The notes: generated from the sequence alone by a model not told the origin. A stretch of 64,000 nucleotides of DNA from Lachnospiraceae bacterium OM04-12BH (GCA_003490145.1 QULQ01000006.1:124001-188000), one strand, 5' to 3'; counted from the first letter of the stretch, positions 51,887 to 60,497 are shown. A program made the numbers and translations.

Positions 51887-53146
51887 ATGGAAAAGCAGGA
51901 AAAAAGAAATTTTAACGGGAAAAAATATCGGGGGAAACAGACTGACAGCAATAAGGGGAAAAAATCCGGGGAAATGAAAAAGCCTGTACAGAAACAGAAG
52001 TCTGTATGTCCGGTATTTGAAAAATGCGGTGGCTGTCAGCTTCTGGATGTGCCTTACGAAAAGCAGGTAAAGAAAAAGGAGAAGCAGCTGCAGGAACAGC
52101 TGCGGAGCTTTGGCAGGCTGGAAACGTTTATTGCCATGGAGAATCCGCTGCATTACCGGCATAAGGTTAAGGCAACCTTTGGCAGAGACCAGAAGGGCAA
52201 CATCATCTCCGGAAATTACAGGGAAGGAACCCATTATTTGGTGCCTGTGGATAACTGTCTTCTGGAAAACGAAAAGGCAGATGCCATTATCAGGACAGTC
52301 AGAAGTTTGTTAAAATCCTTCAAAATCAAAACTTATGATGAGGATACCGATTATGGACTTCTCCGCCATGTGCTGGTTCGGGTTGGACATGCCACCGGAG
52401 AGATCATGGTCATACTTGTGTTGGCATCACCGGTTCTGCCATCCAAGAACAACTTTGTGAAGGCTTTAAGGAAGGAACATCCGGAGATCACTACAGTAGT
52501 GATCAATGTGAATGATAAACGTACCAGCATGGTGCTTGGAGAGAAGAAGGAACAGGTTATCTACGGCCCCGGTTTTATTCTGGATAAGCTCTGTGCCAAG
52601 ACCTTTAAGATTTCTCCCAAGAGCTTTTATCAGGTGAATCCGGTTCAGACAGAAAAGCTTTATGGAAAGGCAATCGAGTATGCAGGACTGACTGGAAAGG
52701 AAAAGGTGCTGGACGCATACTGCGGCACTGGTACGATCGGTCTTATTGCTTCTGATCATGCCAAAGAGGTAATCGGAGTGGAACTGAACCGGGATGCGGT
52801 AAAGGATGCTGTGATCAATGCCAGACAGAATCAGATATCCAATATTCAATTTTATCAGAATGATGCTGGAGTGTTCATGACAGAGCTGGCAGAAAAGAAT
52901 GAAAAAATCGATGTTGTCTTCATGGATCCGCCAAGAAGCGGAAGCAGCGAGGAATTTCTGACCTCCCTGCTCAGACTCTCTCCCAGGAAAGTGATTTATG
53001 TTTCCTGCAATCCAGAAACCCTTGTGAGAGACCTGCAGTTCCTGACAAAGCGTGGATACCGGATGGAGAAGGGCGTGGGAGTAGATATGTTCCCGATGAC
53101 GGTGCATGTGGAGACGGTAGTTCTGATGCAGTATTGTGGAAAATAA
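51887..53146 (+). CDS. rlmD: 23S rRNA (uracil-5)-methyltransferase, RlmD/RumA family
   Basis: A 419-residue enzyme that methylates a 23S rRNA uridine at C5. The iron-sulfur cysteines are in CPVFEKCGGC (Cys41, 47, 50) with a later Cys (PVDNCLLEN). The methyltransferase part has FYQVNPVQTEKLY, DAYCGTGTIGL, VFMDPPRSGS and the catalytic Cys374 in YVSCNPETL. I chose ATG 51887 because AGAGG lies upstream; an ATG at 51821 gives a basic extension of 22 residues. The basic N terminus replaces a TRAM domain, as in many clostridial copies. RlmD versus RlmC-type specificity is not decidable here. Its end (HVETVVLM) adjoins the mobile element. Confidence 0.9.
   Translation: MEKQEKRNFNGKKYRGKQTDSNKGKKSGEMKKPVQKQKSVCPVFEKCGGCQLLDVPYEKQVKKKEKQLQEQLRSFGRLETFIAMENPLHYRHKVKATFGRDQKGNIISGNYREGTHYLVPVDNCLLENEKADAIIRTVRSLLKSFKIKTYDEDTDYGLLRHVLVRVGHATGEIMVILVLASPVLPSKNNFVKALRKEHPEITTVVINVNDKRTSMVLGEKKEQVIYGPGFILDKLCAKTFKISPKSFYQVNPVQTEKLYGKAIEYAGLTGKEKVLDAYCGTGTIGLIASDHAKEVIGVELNRDAVKDAVINARQNQISNIQFYQNDAGVFMTELAEKNEKIDVVFMDPPRSGSSEEFLTSLLRLSPRKVIYVSCNPETLVRDLQFLTKRGYRMEKGVGVDMFPMTVHVETVVLMQYCGK
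53105..53119 (+). other. Candidate attachment site in the 3' end of rlmD
   Basis: The codons for HVETV (53105-53119) near the end of the methyltransferase gene correspond to the conserved CAYGTGGAG stretch where ICEs of streptococci and other Firmicutes insert into rumA genes. The mobile-element genes start about 170 bases downstream. The second copy that would prove an att repeat is not in the window. Confidence 0.35.
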
Positions 53147-53186
53147 GAAAAATAGGCATGTTAGACCACAAGATGTTGTGGTTTGA

Positions 53187-53232
53187 GGGCAAAAATTGGA
53201 GCAAAAAATGACCAGTTTTTGCCCTATTTTTT
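53187..53232 (+). terminator. Strong hairpin terminator after rlmD
   Basis: Thirteen-bp stem with one G-T pair (GGGCAAAAATTGG / CCAGTTTTTGCCC), twelve-base loop and TATTTTTTT. A smaller hairpin ACCACAA / TTGTGGT sits at 53165-53182. The 171 bases between rlmD and the next gene hold these and no gene. Confidence 0.85.
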
Positions 53233-53317
53233 TCCACGTTTTTATAGATGCATAGAGGCAAAAAAGAGATTTTTAAGTATTTTGGGACAAAATTCAGAGA
53301 AAGGAAAAGAAACAGGG

Positions 53318-54052
53318 ATGGAGAAAAAGCAGCACCCAAGTTACGGAATGATTCGGTTTGCAAGGTCCTCAATCGGTGGTTCAGGAACGGCATTGTTTGG
53401 AAGTTCCATCATGCATAATAATGTCATACGCCTGTCCATTTCAAAAGGCATGATGGAAAGGGAGGGCAACGAGGACTGGTTTTTGGCAGGGACAGACATC
53501 AATGACATGATCGTTGAGGTGGAGATGTCCTATACACAGTTTGCCGAAGCAATCACATCACTTAACATTGGAGAGGGGATACCGGTTACCATTACAAAAG
53601 TGAATGGGACATTCGTTGAACCATGCCCATACAGTGACAGGCAGAAAGTAATGCGCCGGGAAGTGGATGAAGCAACCCGTGACTTGGTGCGGCAACTGGA
53701 AAAGAGGTCAGAGGAGATTGAAAAACTTCTGGATGAGAAACGTGTCCTGAGCAGGGAGGACCGGAGAAATATCGTCTCGACATTGAAAAATGTACGGCAG
53801 GAGTTAAAAAGTAATATCCCCTATCTGCAGAAACTGTTTGCTGAACAGATGGATAAAACCGTGACAGAGGCGAAAGGGGAGTTTGAAACTTACCTGCAGA
53901 ACAAGATGAACAGCATTGCACTTGCAGCAATTTCAGAACAGATGAAGCAGGAGGAAATCAGTTTAAACAGAAACATGATACCGGAACTGGAAGTACAGGA
54001 GGGCGGGGAAGAGGCAGGGGAGATGGAAGCGGGAATGCACATGGACATGTAA
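53318..54052 (+). CDS. ICE/phage-associated hypothetical protein
   Basis: A 244-residue soluble protein. The N-terminal half (YGMIRFARSSIGGSGTALFG, then HNNVIRLSISKG, EVEMSYTQFAEAITSLNIG and IPVTITKVNG) resembles a protein I associate with mobile elements and phages of Firmicutes; its role is not known to me. The middle (residues about 120-210) is a long coiled-coil-like helix (LVRQLEKRSEEIEKLLDEKR), and the tail is Met/Glu-rich. I chose ATG 53318, where the homologous part starts; upstream codons cross the terminator hairpin. Confidence 0.7.
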   Translation: MEKKQHPSYGMIRFARSSIGGSGTALFGSSIMHNNVIRLSISKGMMEREGNEDWFLAGTDINDMIVEVEMSYTQFAEAITSLNIGEGIPVTITKVNGTFVEPCPYSDRQKVMRREVDEATRDLVRQLEKRSEEIEKLLDEKRVLSREDRRNIVSTLKNVRQELKSNIPYLQKLFAEQMDKTVTEAKGEFETYLQNKMNSIALAAISEQMKQEEISLNRNMIPELEVQEGGEEAGEMEAGMHMDM

Positions 54053-54121
54053 GGCGGTACTTATTTTAGAAATGAAATGGGTGCTGTCTTTTTTTATGGA
54101 AAAAGAAAGGAGACAGATTTG

Positions 54122-54730
54122 ATGTCGGGATTTTTTTGCAACAGTCCAAGACTGCAGTTATTAGAACGGCAGATGCGCCAGCCGCCGGGATATCGTCCCA
54201 GAGGGCAGGGGTGGATGTTTGACATGGAAGAGTGGAAAAGCAGGGGAAATTATTCGGAGATTGTGGACTGTGTCATCAGCCGGATGCAGATGGAACACTT
54301 AAAGAAAAGGATACAGGAGGTATTTGGAAACGCAGAAAAGGAACTGATTTTTTATGACAGCAGGCACAGAAACGATTTTTCTTCCCTGCTGCTTGGCAGA
54401 CGGAAAAAGAACCTGTGCGGACTTCCGAATTATGCCGCCGCAGTAGTTCTTCTGTCTGCAGATGAAAACCTGTGGGAGAAAGTTTCTAAGCAGGTGCTGG
54501 ATACGGGGATTTATTTTGACCGCATCCGGCTTGGCAGCGTTACGCTGGAACAATATATCCTGTTCCATGTGGCAAGGGATGTGTATCTGGGGACAAAGCA
54601 TATCCGGCTGTCGGAGCTGACCGACAGGGAATTGATACCGGATGAAATCTTAAGGCTCATCGTCAATGCATTCGTGATGGAAAGGTATGGGGTGGACATC
54701 GTAGAACGGGAGGTGTGGAATGAAGATTAG
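54122..54730 (+). CDS. Hypothetical ICE protein, 202 residues
   Basis: ATG 54122 follows AAAGGAGACAG; a start at 54077 is less likely. The central part (ELIFYDSRHRNDFSSLLLGR, YAAAVVLLSADENLWEKV) and the C-terminal part (IRLGSVTLEQYILFHVARDV, then IRLSELTDRELIPDEILRLI) suggest a mostly helical soluble protein. It may be distantly related to DUF6075-type element proteins; I am not sure. It overlaps the next gene by 11 bases, so they are coupled. Confidence 0.6.
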   Translation: MSGFFCNSPRLQLLERQMRQPPGYRPRGQGWMFDMEEWKSRGNYSEIVDCVISRMQMEHLKKRIQEVFGNAEKELIFYDSRHRNDFSSLLLGRRKKNLCGLPNYAAAVVLLSADENLWEKVSKQVLDTGIYFDRIRLGSVTLEQYILFHVARDVYLGTKHIRLSELTDRELIPDEILRLIVNAFVMERYGVDIVEREVWNED

Positions 54731-56372
54731 AGCAAAAAATGGGGGACAGACTGTAGATATAACTCTGCCGGCAACGGACATGGACATGCAGTATTGCATG
54801 AAATGTATCGGGATAGAAGATATTGTACCGGTATGCTGTATCAGTGAGGTGTGGGATGAACCGTCCTATTTTGGGTTCCTGAAAGACCAGACAGTCAGCA
54901 TGGACGAACTTAATTTCTTAGCCAGAAGGCTGGATGGAATGACGGAATACGAAAAAAGAGTGGTGGGTGTCTACAGCAGTGAAACAGGCATCCGGGAAAT
55001 GAAACAACTGATCAACCTGACTTACAGCCTGCAGGGACTGTCCCTGCTCACAGACTTAACGGATGGAAACCGTGTCGGGCTGAGACTTTATCTGGACCGG
55101 CATCTTGCAATCTCAGAAGAAGAAAAGAGCAAAATGGATTTTAACGCATATGCACAGAAGATTTTTTCAGAAGGAAAATGTAAGTTCCTGCCACATGGGA
55201 TACTGGTAGATCAGGGATTCCAGATGGAGGAGGTCTATAACGGAAAAACCTTTCCAGAATACATCGACAGACCGGATGAAACCGTGGCGGTTTTATCTCT
55301 TGAAAATGAGGCAGGGGATAAGGAATACCTTTATCTTCCAACGGACATCAGTGCCATGGATAAGGTAAAGAAAAGACTCAACATCGCAGCATTTGCTGAA
55401 GGCATTGTGAACGGGATAGAAAATATCCGGCTGCCGGAAAGCATCCTTCCTTCCCCGGAAGATATGTGTATGTCTCTGCAGGGTGATGTCCAGAAACTGA
55501 CTCTTTTTAATGAGATGTGCCAGACCGTCAGCTGTTTTGATGAAGCAAAAATGGACTGGCTTGCAATGGCGGCAGGATTCGTGGGGACAAGTGAATTTAC
55601 TGATATCACTTACATCGCAAAGCATCTGGATGAATTTGAAATACATCCGCAGATACATACGGATAAAGAGTATGGGGAATTTCTGGTTAAAGAAGCGGGG
55701 ATGTTTGAAGTTGATGAACTTCTCCTGCCGCATATTGATTATGCCGGGGTTGCCCGTGATAAAAGACAGGCAACGATGGCAGACAGCGGATTTATTCCAG
55801 AGGGCTTTGTTGGCACGCAGAGGGCGATCCATGAGTATCAGGAATATCAGGGGGAATTTGCCGATCTGCTTGAAAAAAACGGGATACCCTGTGAAACGTT
55901 CTGCCTTTACAGTTCGCTGGCAGGGATGATGTATCAGGATGGAGAGGAGCAGGAAACGCTGTACCGGAGTGAACTGGCAGATTATGAGGAACAAATCCAG
56001 AAAGCCATCCTCAAAGAAAGGCATGTGGAAGAAGAGCCGAGGGGACTCATGCATTATTTTGACGGGAACAGACAGGTGGCTGCAAAAGTGATCAGTGCAT
56101 TTCCGAGAGTGCAGAACATCCGGGGAGAACTGTTCGGAGTTCTGGAATGCAGTATCTGCCAGCCTCTGACACAAAATGAAATCTATGAACTGAAAAATTT
56201 CTGGGACGGACAGATGAGTGACGGCTGGGGAGAAGGCTTTGAACAAAGACCAATCTATACGCAGGAGGGAGAACTGTATGTCAGTTTCTGGACACAGGAA
56301 AGACACTGGGGCGTCATGACGGAGGAAGAACTGGACAGAATCTGGAATCATGGCATGACGCAGACTCTGTAA
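54720..56372 (+). CDS. ArdA-like antirestriction protein, enlarged
   Basis: A 550-residue acidic protein. Two stretches look like ArdA, the DNA mimic that blocks type I restriction enzymes: ISEVWDEPSYFGFLKDQTV to LTDGNRVGLRLY (about 40-125) and LTLFNEMCQTVSCFDEAKMD through HIDYAGVARDKRQ (about 260-350), the last corresponding to the IDYxxxGRD motif of Tn916 ArdA. ArdA itself is about 165 residues, so this is a multi-unit or fused form. The C-terminal 190 residues (MHYFDGNRQVAAKVISAFP, WGEGFEQRPI) form an additional domain I cannot name. Overlaps the preceding gene. Confidence 0.55.
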   Translation: MKIRAKNGGQTVDITLPATDMDMQYCMKCIGIEDIVPVCCISEVWDEPSYFGFLKDQTVSMDELNFLARRLDGMTEYEKRVVGVYSSETGIREMKQLINLTYSLQGLSLLTDLTDGNRVGLRLYLDRHLAISEEEKSKMDFNAYAQKIFSEGKCKFLPHGILVDQGFQMEEVYNGKTFPEYIDRPDETVAVLSLENEAGDKEYLYLPTDISAMDKVKKRLNIAAFAEGIVNGIENIRLPESILPSPEDMCMSLQGDVQKLTLFNEMCQTVSCFDEAKMDWLAMAAGFVGTSEFTDITYIAKHLDEFEIHPQIHTDKEYGEFLVKEAGMFEVDELLLPHIDYAGVARDKRQATMADSGFIPEGFVGTQRAIHEYQEYQGEFADLLEKNGIPCETFCLYSSLAGMMYQDGEEQETLYRSELADYEEQIQKAILKERHVEEEPRGLMHYFDGNRQVAAKVISAFPRVQNIRGELFGVLECSICQPLTQNEIYELKNFWDGQMSDGWGEGFEQRPIYTQEGELYVSFWTQERHWGVMTEEELDRIWNHGMTQTL

Positions 56373-56447
56373 AAAAATAATATTCTGCTGGATATGTGCT
56401 GGTGTATGTAGTATTGTGTGTCCCAAATAAACCAAGGAGGCAAACAG

Positions 56448-56750
56448 ATGAAATTGGATGATACAGTCATGGTGCAGTTTTTTGGGGAGCTTATCGAATC
56501 ATACCGCCAGCAGATCATGGATCAGGAAGAGGCAAGGGAACTTTCAAAGAAGGAAAAAAAGTTCCTGGCAGACTTAAGAAAAGAACTGGAGCTGTCAAAC
56601 CCACAAGCGTACAGGATGGTGACAGAACTTTTTGGATGCATGTTAGACATCAGCCAGATAAAACAGGAACAGCTTTATATACAGGGAATAAAGGATGGAA
56701 TACGAATCCGAAAACTGGTAAAAGAAATCGAGGAAGGTGAGGAATGTTAA
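56448..56750 (+). CDS. Small helical ICE protein
   Basis: A 100-residue helical protein with ATG 56448 after CAAGGAGG. KKFLADLRKELELSNPQAYR and GIKDGIRIRKLVKEIEEGEE are its most notable parts; the latter resembles the end of several small mobile-element proteins without a named function. It overlaps the next gene by seven bases. No DNA-binding motif is clear. Confidence 0.6.
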   Translation: MKLDDTVMVQFFGELIESYRQQIMDQEEARELSKKEKKFLADLRKELELSNPQAYRMVTELFGCMLDISQIKQEQLYIQGIKDGIRIRKLVKEIEEGEEC

Positions 56751-57490
56751 GAAGGGAACAGATAGAACGGCTGAAGGAAAGATATCCTGCGGGTACCGTG
56801 GTCAGGCTGGGGCAGATGGAAGGGGAACACCAGATGCCGTCCGGCATGGAGGGAAAAGTAATTGATGTGGATGATATCGGACAAATTCATGTGGAATGGG
56901 AAAATGGAAGCACGCTGGCCCTGAATGTGGAAGAGGATGACTTTACTGTCGTACCGCAGAAGGAAACCCTGTCCGAAAAGAAATGCAGGGAGTTTTTAGG
57001 GAAAGTAAATGAGATATTAAAAGAAACAGATTTCTATCGGCTGAATGTGTCATGCAATGGAGGGGATACCGCCTATGCTGCCCAAAAGCTGCTTGCCATG
57101 CATCAGGCATTTGAAACCGTGTACGGGGAAGGATATGTGGATGAGGAGTATGGGATGGTGATGATGCCGGCGGTGGTCTGCGGAAGGGATTCCGGCATAC
57201 GCACGCTGGCACTTGTCACGCTTGATCTGGAGTCTTCCGGGGAACACTTCGGAACGATTTTCATGACTCCGGGCGGCATGATGGAGCAGGGCAGCAGCTT
57301 CCTGAGTGAAAAACAGAAACAGGCACTGGCAGAGTATTATATCCCATATGACTACTGGTACACACCGCTTGTGGAAAGGGATCACCATGTGGATTTTACA
57401 CAGATGCCGGAGGAGGTGGCAGACATCCGCAGGATGGTGGATGAACTGCTGGTGCAGGGGGAGGCTTTCCATATGAATGAACCAAAATAG
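56744..57490 (+). CDS. DUF4314-domain protein
   Basis: A 248-residue protein. The N-terminal about 65 residues are a DUF4314 domain (RLKERYPAGTVVRLGQMEG, VDDIGQIHVEWENGSTLALN), a small beta-type fold common in ICE proteins. The remaining part (FYRLNVSCNGGDTAYAAQKL, MMPAVVCGRDSGIRTLALV, FGTIFMTPGGMMEQGS) is unknown to me and looks like a separate alpha/beta domain. Such fusions are frequent on Firmicute conjugative elements; the function has not been defined. Confidence 0.72.
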   Translation: MLRREQIERLKERYPAGTVVRLGQMEGEHQMPSGMEGKVIDVDDIGQIHVEWENGSTLALNVEEDDFTVVPQKETLSEKKCREFLGKVNEILKETDFYRLNVSCNGGDTAYAAQKLLAMHQAFETVYGEGYVDEEYGMVMMPAVVCGRDSGIRTLALVTLDLESSGEHFGTIFMTPGGMMEQGSSFLSEKQKQALAEYYIPYDYWYTPLVERDHHVDFTQMPEEVADIRRMVDELLVQGEAFHMNEPK

Positions 57491-57502
57491 GAGGAAAAAA
57501 AT

Positions 57503-58477
57503 TTGAACAGCATCATAAGCTGGGTTGGCGGCAAGAAAGCACTGCGCGACCTGATCTATCTGCGCATGCCGAAAAACTATGACCGCTACATAGAAGTATT
57601 TGGCGGTGGCGGCTGGGTTTTATTCGGGAAACCGCCGGATAAATGCATGGAGGTTTACAATGATTTTAATTCAAATCTTGCAAACCTCTTTTATTGTGTC
57701 AAGGAAAGGCCAATGGCACTGCTTCGGGAACTGTCCTTCCTGCCGCTCAACTCCAGAGATGAATTTACAACACTGCGGAAATTTCTGACCATGGAAGAAT
57801 TTAAGAGTGAACATCTTGCAGAAGAATTAGAGATTGCAACACACTTCTTGAAAGAACCAGAGGCGACAGAAATCCGTGACATTCTCATGGAGCGTGCCGC
57901 AGTAGGGGATGTAAAAAGGGCAGCGGCATTTTATAAGATCATCCGTTACAGCTATGGAAGCGGATGCACCTCTTATGGCTGCCAGCCTTTTGACATACGC
58001 AAAACTTTTACCATCATCTGGGAGGCAAACCGCAGGCTGAAGGATACCGTGATCGAGAATAAGGATTTTGAGGCACTCATCCGTCAATATGACAGACCGA
58101 ATGCCTTTTTTTATTGCGATCCGCCGTATTTTGAAACCGAGGGACATTATGAGGTGGTGTTCCGTAAGGAAGATCATGTGAGACTCAGGGATACCTTAAA
58201 AGGCATACAGGGAAAGTTCATGGTTTCCTATAACGACTGTGCCTATATCCGTGAGCTGTATCAGGACTTCCAGATTGAAGCGGTGACAAGAATCAATAAT
58301 CTTGCACAGAGGTATGACAACGGAAGTGAGTTCCCGGAAGTTCTAATCGCCAACTATGACATGGAGGAAAGGAAAAAAAGCATGCCGATGCAGATGAACC
58401 TGTTTGAACTGTACGGGGAACAGAAAACGGTCCGGTGGAAGGGAAAGGAGACAGAGGAAGAGCCACAGGACACATAA
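57503..58477 (+). CDS. D12-class DNA adenine methylase (Dam-like)
   Basis: A 324-residue N6-adenine methyltransferase. ISWVGGKKALRDLI is the SAM-binding motif X/I block (WxGGK), YIEVFGGGGWVLF motif I, and Cys-Asp-Pro-Pro-Tyr with DPPY at 206-209 the catalytic motif IV. YNDCAYIRELY further on fits the family. The start is TTG 57503 with AGGAGG correctly spaced. No restriction endonuclease is next to it, so it is an orphan methylase, probably protecting element DNA; the target (GATC or other) is unknown. Confidence 0.92.
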   Translation: MNSIISWVGGKKALRDLIYLRMPKNYDRYIEVFGGGGWVLFGKPPDKCMEVYNDFNSNLANLFYCVKERPMALLRELSFLPLNSRDEFTTLRKFLTMEEFKSEHLAEELEIATHFLKEPEATEIRDILMERAAVGDVKRAAAFYKIIRYSYGSGCTSYGCQPFDIRKTFTIIWEANRRLKDTVIENKDFEALIRQYDRPNAFFYCDPPYFETEGHYEVVFRKEDHVRLRDTLKGIQGKFMVSYNDCAYIRELYQDFQIEAVTRINNLAQRYDNGSEFPEVLIANYDMEERKKSMPMQMNLFELYGEQKTVRWKGKETEEEPQDT

Positions 58478-58499
58478 AAAAAGAAAGAAGGAGGAAAAC

Positions 58500-58949
58500 A
58501 TGCTTCAGTTAGTAGAAATGGAAGGAAAGATGACGGAAAACGGGTGTATTGAGATTCCCGCAGTGGTGTTAGAGCAGGCTGGTATCTGTACCGGTGACAC
58601 CGTGAAACTTGTGTATATGGCAGAGGACGGGGAACTTAAGAACACGGCAAAGGAGTTCCTGCTTGCAAGGGCAGGACAGGATGTGGCAGAGGAACTGGCA
58701 AAGGAGGAAAACATTGCGTTCCAGATACCGGAAGAATTATTAAGGGATGCCGGAATCCCGATGGACGCAGACCTTGACATTGTGTGTCAGGAAGGACGCA
58801 TTATCATCCTGCCGTCAGAACTTGTGCAGGGGACGGAAGTGCCGGAGGAACTGCTTGCCATCTGCAGGGAGCTTGGCATCACGGAGGATAAGGTAAACAT
58901 CATTTTGCGGACCACAGAGGAGGGAACGGATGAAAAAACCGGTGTATAA
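58500..58949 (+). CDS. Double AbrB-like protein
   Basis: A 149-residue protein with two SpoVT/AbrB swapped-hairpin-like units: ENGCIEIPAVVLEQAGICTGD (shown by its core CIEIPAVVLEQAGI) at about 12-40, and IAFQIPEELLRDAGI with RIIILPSEL at about 75-105. AbrB-type domains bind DNA as dimers, or act as antitoxins. ATG 58500 follows GGAGG; the open frame further upstream is the methylase end. It overlaps the next AbrB-like gene by 20 bases. Confidence 0.72.
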   Translation: MLQLVEMEGKMTENGCIEIPAVVLEQAGICTGDTVKLVYMAEDGELKNTAKEFLLARAGQDVAEELAKEENIAFQIPEELLRDAGIPMDADLDIVCQEGRIIILPSELVQGTEVPEELLAICRELGITEDKVNIILRTTEEGTDEKTGV

Positions 58950-59217
58950 GCTGTTAGACGAAAAAGGACGCATCCTGATCCCGAAAGAATTCCGCCAGAT
59001 GGCAGAGCTTGAGAGCGGGGATATCGTAAAGCTGTCCGTGAGCAGTGGAAAAATCATGGTATCCAAAGTAGATATCGTGGAGATGGGGAGTCAGGACCCG
59101 CAGGCAGTGGAAGCCTATGTAAATGCGGCGGTAAAACATATGAGTCCGGCAAAACAGGTGGCACTTGCGGCAAGGATTCTGAAATTCGCACAGCAGGAGG
59201 GAGGTACGGATTGTTAA
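58930..59217 (+). CDS. AbrB/SpoVT-domain protein
   Basis: A 95-residue protein. The N-terminal half (KLLDEKGRILIPKEFRQMA, LESGDIVKLSVSSGKIMV) is a clean AbrB domain with the GRIxIPKEFR core. The C-terminal half (AVEAYVNAAVKHMSPAKQ) is helical and unlike the AbrB tail. It is a likely DNA-binding regulator of the element. The start is inside the preceding gene, the stop overlaps the next one, so the three are coupled. Confidence 0.8.
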   Translation: MKKPVYKLLDEKGRILIPKEFRQMAELESGDIVKLSVSSGKIMVSKVDIVEMGSQDPQAVEAYVNAAVKHMSPAKQVALAARILKFAQQEGGTDC

Positions 59218-59465
59218 GGAATAAGTACAGGGCATTTGAAATCAGGGACGATCAGGTCAGCCAGACGCTGGTGGACGGGAATCTCTGCTCCATTGCAGAA
59301 TTTATCCGGCATTGCGATGAGGGAAGCATCATCACCCTGCACACCATGGAGGGCGAGCCATTTTTGATCGGACTCTCCAAGATGTTTGTATTCTGCGGGG
59401 ACAAGGCATTCTTAGACAGGCAGTTGATCCCTTACCTGCGCAGCATGGGTGGGGAAAGCGTATGA
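59211..59465 (+). CDS. Small hypothetical ICE protein
   Basis: An 84-residue protein starting at TTG 59211 after GGAGGGAGG. YRAFEIRDDQVSQTLVDGNL and IAEFIRHCDEGSIITLHTM are its main parts. I recognise no family. It overlaps both neighbours by a few bases. Confidence 0.55.
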   Translation: MLRNKYRAFEIRDDQVSQTLVDGNLCSIAEFIRHCDEGSIITLHTMEGEPFLIGLSKMFVFCGDKAFLDRQLIPYLRSMGGESV

Positions 59466-59989
59466 AAAGGATTTATGTTCAGAACGGGATCGTATTTTTT
59501 TATGGGAATCCGGCTGGCTATCTGGGAGACGGGAAAGCAGTCATTGACTGCATGTTCCAGAAAGAGGAGCTGGTTTCATTTGTGAAGGAACAGTTTTTGG
59601 TGGAACCCGTATTCCGGGAGGGTGTGTATGACCGGCTGTCGGAGGGAGGTGGTGTCAAAGAGACAGCGGAGGTCAGCATTGGGGAAGGGAGGAGGCTTAG
59701 AATCTATCAACTGGGACAGGACAGTCCGATCATGATGCGGTTTATCAGTCTGGCAGAGAGAAAAAAGAGAGGGTATGACAGGCCGCGTAGGGAGGAATAT
59801 GTCAGAGTCTATGAGGGGGAGATAGAAAACTATAGTCTGGAGGAAGTCTGGGAGAAATACGGACGGAGAGTACCGGAAGGGTTTCAGGGACATGTATTGT
59901 CCATTTCGGATGTGGTCGAGTTTGCGGATGGGGAAGCCAGCCGCTTTTTCTATGTCGAGCCATCCGGGTATGAGGAAATCAGATTTTAA
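59462..59989 (+). CDS. YodL-like domain protein
   Basis: A 175-residue protein. The C-terminal part from about residue 75 (LRIYQLGQDSPIMMRFISL, then VYEGEIENYSLEEVWEKYG, HVLSISDVVEF and FFYVEPSGYEEI) matches the YodL domain found in conjugative elements, often together with DUF4316 or DUF3849. The N terminus (KRIYVQNGIVFFYGNPAGYL) is not recognised. Function unknown. ATG 59462 overlaps the previous stop. Confidence 0.78.
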   Translation: MKRIYVQNGIVFFYGNPAGYLGDGKAVIDCMFQKEELVSFVKEQFLVEPVFREGVYDRLSEGGGVKETAEVSIGEGRRLRIYQLGQDSPIMMRFISLAERKKRGYDRPRREEYVRVYEGEIENYSLEEVWEKYGRRVPEGFQGHVLSISDVVEFADGEASRFFYVEPSGYEEIRF

Positions 59990-60003
59990 CAAGGAGGAGC
60001 ATT

Positions 60004-60417
60004 ATGCCAAAGGCAAAAACTGCCCAGAGCCGGGCAGAAACCACAGAACAGCAGGCACCATACGGAGCAGGGAACAAAGAAAACTCCCCACTCCAGTTTG
60101 ATGTGCGCATCCAGTCCATCCGGCCGGGGGAAAGCATCAAGGGAACAGCATCCGTAAACATCAACGGGGCATTTGCAATCCGGGGTGTCAAGATTATTGA
60201 GGGAAGCAATGGACTGTTTGTTTCCATGCCAAGCTATAAGGCTGGGAATGAGTACAAGGACATCTGTTTTCCTATCACGCAGGAATGCAGAAAACAGCTC
60301 CATGAAGCAGTCATCGGAGCTTATGAGCAGGCAATTTCGCAGGGGCAGGATACGGTAGCAAAGCATCATGGGATGCAGGCACCGGAAGGGCAGCCGATGG
60401 AGATGGCAGGAATGTAA
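60004..60417 (+). CDS. SpoVG-like protein 1
   Basis: A 137-residue protein with a SpoVG-type core: FDVRIQSIRPGESIKGTASV, then FAIRGVKIIEG, FVSMPSYKAG and DICFPITQECRKQLHEAVI. SpoVG proteins bind nucleic acid and affect sporulation and virulence genes in Firmicutes; mobile-element versions carry extra tails, here an N-terminal extension and a Met/Pro-rich end. ACAAGGAGGAGC precedes the ATG. Confidence 0.82.
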   Translation: MPKAKTAQSRAETTEQQAPYGAGNKENSPLQFDVRIQSIRPGESIKGTASVNINGAFAIRGVKIIEGSNGLFVSMPSYKAGNEYKDICFPITQECRKQLHEAVIGAYEQAISQGQDTVAKHHGMQAPEGQPMEMAGM

Positions 60418-60497
60418 CCGGATAAAACCAGAGAACATAGAGCGGACCGCACAGAAATGGTTCAGCAGATCATTAGAAAAAATTGGAGGAAAAAAAT

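Noticed and set aside
55293-56435. 380-codon minus-strand open frame opposite the ArdA-like gene
   Set aside because: Antisense shadow: the plus-strand frame has a ribosome-coupled start and ArdA-like motifs, and the minus frame has neither.
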